Shown piece after piece: positions 60,934 to 64,000 of a stretch of DNA of 64,000 nucleotides. The stretch's first letter is position 1; each line of letters opens with the position of its first letter. This DNA comes from Prochlorococcus marinus CUG1417 (GTDB taxonomy: Bacteria > Cyanobacteriota > Cyanobacteriia > PCC-6307 > Cyanobiaceae). The position numbers were made by a program, and so were the translations under genes. The notes under the pieces were generated by a model. The model searched no databases, was not told where the DNA came from, and saw only the letters and a program-made list of their open reading frames with translations. The stretch covers positions 977,666 through 1,041,665 of the forward strand of contig NZ_JAAORN010000001.1 of the NCBI RefSeq assembly GCF_017695975.1, given 5' to 3'.

Positions 60934-62346
60934 TTAGTTAATTTTGGTAAGTAAGTGATCTTTTCTCAAACGAGAATCCAATATTTTTTTAAACGACTTT
61001 AAAGCTTCTGTGGATCTTTCTTGATAAGCTTTATATCTTAATCTTTTATCTTTTATTCTATAATTAAGTTCTGGAACTAAACCAAAAGAAGCAGGCATTG
61101 GCTGAAATTTATTTTTTTTCTGATTTGATAATATTTGATTTCTATTACTAATGAAATTTATTAAGGAACCAATCATTGATTCATCAGGGAAATTTACTGG
61201 GTTTTTACTCATAGCTAATAAGGATGCATTTATTCCTGCTAGCAACCCACCTGCCGCCGCAGCAGCATAACCTTCCGTTCCTGTTATCTGACCAGCTGCC
61301 AAGAGAGTTTCTCTATTCATAAATTGAAGTGTTGGTAAAAGTAATTTAGGAGATTCTAAAAAGGTATTTCTATGCATCACTCCAAAGCGTACAAATTCAG
61401 CTTTTTCTAAGCCGGGAATCATCCTAAAAATTCTTTTTTGTTCTGACCATTTTAGGTTGGTTTGAAAACCTACCATATTAAGCAACTTCCCTTTGAGATC
61501 TTCCATCCTTAATTGAACAATTGCATGAGGTCGATTTTTTATTCTATTTTCTCTATCGAATAAGTCTCCCCACTTTGGATTCCACAATCCAATAGATTTG
61601 AGAGGACCGTATCTCATTGTGTCAATTCCTCTTCTAGCAATTTCTTCTATTGGCAAACAAGCTTCAAAGAAATTAGCAGATTCTTTTTCAAAGTCTTTTA
61701 AATCAGCTTGTTCTCCTGTTATTAGTTCGCTTCTGAAATGAATATATTCATTTTTATTCATTGGGCAATTAAAATATGCAGGATCACCTTTGTCGTATCT
61801 ACTAGCTCTAAAGACTTTTTTATGATCAATAGTATCACCATAGATAATTGGGCTAGCAGCATCATAAAAATGACAGGCACTGACACCTGTAAAAGACTGA
61901 ATTTTGTTGGCCAATGCATCTGCAGTTAGCGGACCGGTTGCGAGGATAGTTATACTATCTTTGCTAGGTAGTTCCAGTTGTTCATATCTTTTAATTTCGA
62001 TTAAGGGATGATTAGATAAAGCTTCAGTCAATGCGTTACTAAACTTAGATCTATCAACAGCCAAAGCACCTCCAGCTGGAACAGCAAATTTATCTGCTGT
62101 TTTGACTATCAAAGAATTAAAAAATCTGAGTTCTTTTTGCAATAAACCGGCAGCTCTATCTGGACTTAAAGCCCCAAAACTATTGCTACAAACCAATTCT
62201 CCACATTCATCTGTATGATGAGCTGGAGTTGATTTATGAGGTCTCATTTCAATTAATTTAACTGGTACGCCAGAATTAGCTACCTGCCAAGCAGCTTCAG
62301 AACCTGCTAGACCTGCTCCTATTACTATTACCTCTTTTTCTATCAA
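60934..62346 (-). CDS. trmFO: Methylenetetrahydrofolate-tRNA-(uracil-5-)-methyltransferase TrmFO
   Basis: TrmFO (formerly Gid) makes the T54 base of tRNA using methylenetetrahydrofolate and FADH2. The 470-residue protein has the FAD motif [13 protein letters not shown] (7-19), the conserved [21 protein letters not shown] (in pieces: [10 protein letters not shown] then [10 protein letters not shown]), [15 protein letters not shown] and [16 protein letters not shown]. The family's catalytic cysteines are in [11 protein letters not shown] and later regions. It sits between psbY and crtH on the same strand. Confidence 0.96.
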   Translation of the reverse strand: MIEKEVIVIGAGLAGSEAAWQVANSGVPVKLIEMRPHKSTPAHHTDECGELVCSNSFGALSPDRAAGLLQKELRFFNSLIVKTADKFAVPAGGALAVDRSKFSNALTEALSNHPLIEIKRYEQLELPSKDSITILATGPLTADALANKIQSFTGVSACHFYDAASPIIYGDTIDHKKVFRASRYDKGDPAYFNCPMNKNEYIHFRSELITGEQADLKDFEKESANFFEACLPIEEIARRGIDTMRYGPLKSIGLWNPKWGDLFDRENRIKNRPHAIVQLRMEDLKGKLLNMVGFQTNLKWSEQKRIFRMIPGLEKAEFVRFGVMHRNTFLESPKLLLPTLQFMNRETLLAAGQITGTEGYAAAAAGGLLAGINASLLAMSKNPVNFPDESMIGSLINFISNRNQILSNQKKNKFQPMPASFGLVPELNYRIKDKRLRYKAYQERSTEALKSFKKILDSRLRKDHLLTKIN

Positions 62347-62352
62347 GTTAGA

Positions 62353-62469
62353 TTAATCCTTGCCCAAAAAGTCTCTGTTGAATTGCTCTCTTGCTGGCTT
62401 TTGTATATTAAATATAACCCAAGCCAAAGCTGCAATAATTGGTGCAAATACTACGATTGTTCTAAGCAT
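62353..62469 (-). CDS. psbY: Photosystem II protein PsbY
   Basis: A 38-residue single-helix protein too short for usual ORF calling. It reads [17 protein letters not shown], with [13 protein letters not shown] and NRDFLGKD. A membrane helix covers about residues 4-21 and the tail is positively then negatively charged. PsbY is a small subunit near cytochrome b559 at the edge of photosystem II, not essential. The ATG at 62469 and the stop TAA at 62353 are in frame, and the gene ends 6 bp before trmFO. The match is to the picocyanobacterial PsbY form as I recall it. Confidence 0.88.
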
Positions 62470-62627
62470 TTTTGAAATTCTGTTACTTATCCAATATCCT
62501 ACCTTTTAACTGTAAATATAGAGAGAATTTTTAATTTTTTATCTTATAAGTTAAGAATTGTATTTCAATTGTTCAAGTTAGGATAATAAGTTGTTTTTTT
62601 TGCCTTAAAAAGGGATAATTTTTAATG

Positions 62628-62735
62628 TACTCAATTTTACAAAATGGGTCGCTAGCTCAGCGGTAGAGCATCCGGCTTTTAACCGGCTGGTCCTGAGTTC
62701 GAATCTCAGGCGACCCACATCTAAATAATTGAGTA
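62628..62735. repeat. 9-bp inverted repeat flanking tRNA-Lys
   Basis: TACTCAATT at 62628-62636 is the reverse complement of AATTGAGTA at 62727-62735, on either side of the tRNA gene. In the precursor RNA the two arms would pair and lengthen the acceptor helix, a possible processing or stability signal. The arms are 9 nt from both tRNA ends. Confidence 0.5.
62646..62717 (+). tRNA. trnK: tRNA-Lys (anticodon TTT)
   Basis: A 72-nt cloverleaf. The acceptor stem is GGGTCGC with GCGACCC, the D arm GCTC AGCGGTA GAGC, the anticodon arm TCCGG CTTTTAA CCGGC (the first stem pair is a T-C mismatch), the T arm CTGAG TTCGAAT CTCAG, and the discriminator is A. CCA is not encoded. The 9-bp inverted repeat around it is listed separately. 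It would be the lysine tRNA for AAA and AAG codons. Confidence 0.97.
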
Positions 62736-63061
62736 ATCCTATCGAATGGAATCTTAATAATAAAACTCAAATCTTAAAATAATTAGAAATTTAAGCTTAT
62801 TCAATAATATTTCTCTCCAACAACCAATTAGATTATTCAAAAATGATAATGACTTACATTAATTAATTTAAAATACTGGCCAAAGTTTTCTGCAGATTGA
62901 ATTAATGAATAATGGATAGAATATACATTTATGTATCAGTTTTGCGAATAAATAGCACCGAATAATCCTTTAAACAGTTCTAAAAATTAAATACCAGCAA
63001 ATACTTTACAAAGCTTAATGAATGCTGTTACAATAGTTAATATAAATTTTCTTTTATTATT
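62718..63061 (+). other. Intergenic region between tRNA-Lys and hli
   Basis: A 344-bp AT-rich stretch with no supportable ORF on either strand. It contains the right arm of the tRNA-Lys inverted repeat at its left end and the probable hli promoter near its right end (listed separately). The long distance for such a compact genome suggests an extended regulatory leader for the stress-responsive hli gene, or an unannotated RNA. Confidence 0.5.
63005..63034 (+). promoter_or_regulatory. Probable sigma-70 promoter of hli
   Basis: TTTACA at 63005-63010 and TACAAT at 63029-63034 resemble the -35 and -10 elements with an 18-nt spacer, placing transcription start about 20 nt before the hli ATG at 63062. 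No clear Shine-Dalgarno sequence follows, so the hli leader would be short and AU-rich. Confidence 0.55.
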
Positions 63062-63169
63062 ATGACTCCTGAAGCAGAACGTTTTAATGGTTGGGCGGCA
63101 ATGTTAGGTTTCGTTGCAGCAGTTGGTGCATACGTAACTACCGGACAAATCATTCCAGGCTGGTTTTAA
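63062..63169 (+). CDS. hli: High-light-inducible (Hli) chlorophyll-binding protein
   Basis: A 35-residue single-helix protein of the chlorophyll a/b-binding superfamily. The helix motif ERFNGWAAMLGF has the chlorophyll ligands Glu6 and Asn9 in ExxNGxxAMxGF form, and the C-terminus is TTGQIIPGWF. Hli proteins bind pigment and protect photosystems and chlorophyll biosynthesis under strong light or other stress. Prochlorococcus strains carry many short copies, often in host-phage exchange. The first residues MTPEA are short. No Shine-Dalgarno sequence precedes the ATG. Confidence 0.95.
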   Translation: MTPEAERFNGWAAMLGFVAAVGAYVTTGQIIPGWF

Positions 63170-63513
63170 ATTTTAATTTCACATTCAACTAGAATAGATA
63201 AAATTTAAACTCTATAGCAAAAAATTTTTTTGCAATAAGCTAAACGATTTATCACTCCTTTTGAAGAAAAGAAAACTATGTTAATAAACATACTGTCTTT
63301 TCATCAAAGGGAGTTTTTATTTACACTTTTTCAAAAAGTTTATACTTAAAAAATAATCATTGATTTATAGAAGAAAAGACAAATTTTATAATAGCTGTAC
63401 TGGCTTCATAACAGCACTCATAAATTGTACATAGTTTGTTAGAGATTCTTTAGACTTACAGTAATCTTTAAATTATTTTTTTAAACTTAAGAGTTTTAAA
63501 ATTTTAAAGGCTT
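63170..63513. other. Intergenic region after hli
   Basis: A 344-bp AT-rich stretch without a supported ORF. It holds an almost gapless palindrome (GCAAAAAATTTTTTTGC near 63218), the strong hairpin at 63254-63318, and the small palindrome ACTTTTTCAAAAAGT near 63324. The density of inverted repeats in such a compact genome suggests transcript ends or non-coding RNA. Confidence 0.5.
63254..63318 (+). terminator. Long two-step hairpin with T-tract (terminator or small RNA)
   Basis: An 18-nt arm at 63254-63271 pairs with 63297-63314 at 16 of 18 positions plus a G-T pair. An inner 6-bp stem TATGTT/AACATA (63277-63282 with 63287-63292, loop AATA) sits inside. TTTT and ATTT follow the right arm. It lies 85 bp after the hli stop and would end the hli transcript, or be the 3' end of a separate small RNA. 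Confidence 0.6.
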
Positions 63514-63642
63514 TTATCTTTTATTTCTTTCTATACTATCCAAACAGGTTGAACATAAGAGATGCCCTTTTTTTTTCCAAAAAGTTTTAGTTGATCTTTC
63601 TATATCTTTTTTGCATAATAGACACTTAAAAATAGGTGACAT
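63514..63642 (-). CDS. Small CxxC/CxxC zinc-ribbon-like protein
   Basis: A 42-residue ORF reading MSPIFKCLLCKK, later GHLLCSTCLD, and ending SIERNKR. Two CxxC pairs (Cys7/Cys10 and Cys30/Cys33) with 19 residues between them form a zinc-ribbon pattern, and the rest is basic. The ATG at 63642 is preceded by an A-rich stretch, and the stop TAA is at 63514. It might bind RNA, DNA or a protein partner. It is too short for standard gene finding, but the paired CxxC motifs make coding likely. Confidence 0.6.
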   Translation of the reverse strand: MSPIFKCLLCKKDIERSTKTFWKKKGHLLCSTCLDSIERNKR

Positions 63643-63769
63643 TTTTTCAATTTTTTCTAGAAGAGAGACGATAATGCTAGAAAACAAATAGCAATAATTT
63701 AATTCATTACTTTTTTGTTTCCAAGTTATTTTTATACTATTTCAGAATAATAAAATAAATCTTTAAACA

Positions 63770-63839
63770 TATAATACTTCCAAAAGTTTCAAGGAGGAAT
63801 AATTCATTAAAAAAGACCTGCTTTTGGGCAGGTCTTTTT
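63770..63839 (+). ncRNA. Candidate small RNA with promoter -10 box and intrinsic terminator
   Basis: A perfect TATAAT at 63770-63775 predicts a start near 63782. The transcript would contain AAGGAGGAA (63791-63799), an AU-rich stretch, and end with a perfect 11-bp hairpin plus T-run at 63811-63839, giving about 58 nt. No good ORF follows the Shine-Dalgarno-like core (only a weak ATT at 63806). No clear -35 is seen. Small Yfr-type RNAs are known in Prochlorococcus, but I cannot assign this to one. It could also be leftover leader sequence. Confidence 0.4.
63811..63839 (-). terminator. Bidirectional intrinsic terminator after the porin gene
   Basis: AAAAGACCTGC (63811-63821) pairs perfectly with GCAGGTCTTTT (63828-63838) around a 6-nt TTTTGG loop, with T-runs in both directions. 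On the minus strand it lies about 30 bp after the porin stop and would end that transcript; on the plus strand it would end the candidate small RNA. Confidence 0.75.
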
Positions 63840-63868
63840 ATGTGTGTAAGATTTTCTAATTAATTTAA

Positions 63869-64000
63869 TTAGAAGGAGAATGAAACATGAGCACCGAATC
63901 CTGATACATCTTCTTCAGATGTTGCGCCAGGAATAGTGTACATAAATGGAACTACAGTTGTGCTGTCATTGATTGGATAAGAATAAGAGACGTCATAAGC
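63869..64000 (-). CDS. Outer-membrane porin, C-terminal fragment (window edge)
   Basis: The last 43 residues of a longer gene that enters from the right edge. It reads AYDVSYSYPINDSTTVVPF, then MYTIPGATSEEDVSGFG and AHVSFSF with a final Phe. The alternating hydrophobic/polar residues and the C-terminal Phe are the pattern of the last strands of an outer-membrane beta-barrel, as in the SomA/OprB-type cyanobacterial porins. The stop TAA is at 63869-63871, and the terminator is listed separately. The 5' part, with any SLH domain, is outside the window. Confidence 0.7.
   Translation of the reverse strand, partial: AYDVSYSYPINDSTTVVPFMYTIPGATSEEDVSGFGAHVSFSF

Noticed and set aside
63210..63235. 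Near-perfect palindrome GCAAAAAA/TTTTTTGC as hli terminator
   Set aside because: There is no loop or clear T-tract after a GC stem, so it cannot act as a standard terminator; the hairpin at 63254 is the better candidate.
63806..63856. Possible short leader peptide with ATT start after AAGGAGG
   Set aside because: ATT starts are very rare, the frame runs through the terminator hairpin and has no coding signature; a small RNA is more likely.

Overview
This window looks like a stretch of a Prochlorococcus chromosome, probably a high-light-type or other streamlined low-GC strain. The DNA is AT-rich and very compact: neighbouring genes are often 0-20 bp apart or overlap by a few bases. Several genes are cyanobacterial hallmarks: petH, psbY, a PsbP-type lipoprotein, ycf54, sasA, crtL/crtE/crtH, zwf-opcA and a 35-residue high-light-inducible (Hli) protein. 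PetH lacks the phycobilisome-binding CpcD-like domain, which fits an organism without phycobilisomes. I see no insertion sequence, prophage, CRISPR array, rRNA or clear genomic island. The genus call is inference from gene content and compactness.

Layout. 1-8.9 kb: a partial guaB3-type gene, gyrA, a lycopene cyclase, a GH57 glucan enzyme, leuA and a small membrane protein. 8.9-18.2 kb: a membrane HD phosphohydrolase, folD, crtE, a DUF212 protein, the tight zwf-opcA-cobB/cbiA operon and petH. 18.4-24.7 kb: a START-like protein, tRNA-Glu, sasA, two proteins of unknown function, prs, malQ and a short RodZ-like protein. 24.7-33.9 kb: an ABC1 kinase, an Orn/Lys/Arg decarboxylase, cdsA, an alpha/beta hydrolase overlapping a GldA-like dehydrogenase, clpC and an acetyltransferase. 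34-41.7 kb: lysA, cdaA (c-di-AMP synthase), uppS, bioB, a rhodanese tRNA hydroxylase, an unknown gene, lipA, recR and a CyanoP lipoprotein. 41.7-55.8 kb: an ABC exporter, a small exported Cys-containing protein, a DEAD-box helicase, then the leftward cluster pdxJ-ycf54-recC-(ICMT-like)-recB-recD. 55.9-62.5 kb: plsC, a TPR-like exported protein, bolA-grx, a DUF6761-type gene, an atypical response regulator, crtH, trmFO and psbY. 62.6-64 kb: tRNA-Lys, hli, a tiny zinc-ribbon gene, hairpin/terminator elements and the 3' end of a porin gene.

How the genes work together. Carotenoid synthesis appears at three points (crtE for GGPP, crtH for cis-lycopene isomerisation, crtL for ring closure). The oxidative pentose phosphate entry enzyme is next to its activator OpcA, and PetH supplies NADPH in light. 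Glucan metabolism is represented by the GH57 enzyme and malQ. A c-di-AMP synthase and a PgpH-like HD hydrolase could form a complete second-messenger cycle. RecBCD (one operon) and RecR cover recombination repair.

Most notable items: PetH with a membrane helix in place of the CpcD domain; a response regulator whose phospho-acceptor Asp is Ala and whose base composition differs from its neighbours; an ICMT-like gene inside a recCBD operon; a CdaA with RHL instead of RHR; a probable short RNA with a perfect TATAAT box, a Shine-Dalgarno-like core and an intrinsic terminator at 63.77-63.84 kb; a long hairpin after hli; and several small, easily missed genes (psbY, hli, a 42-residue CxxC/CxxC protein, a 93-residue exported protein). 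I did not find a clearly unprecedented multi-gene system. The best candidates for undescribed biology are the small RNA and small protein loci near 63 kb and the pseudo-receiver regulator.
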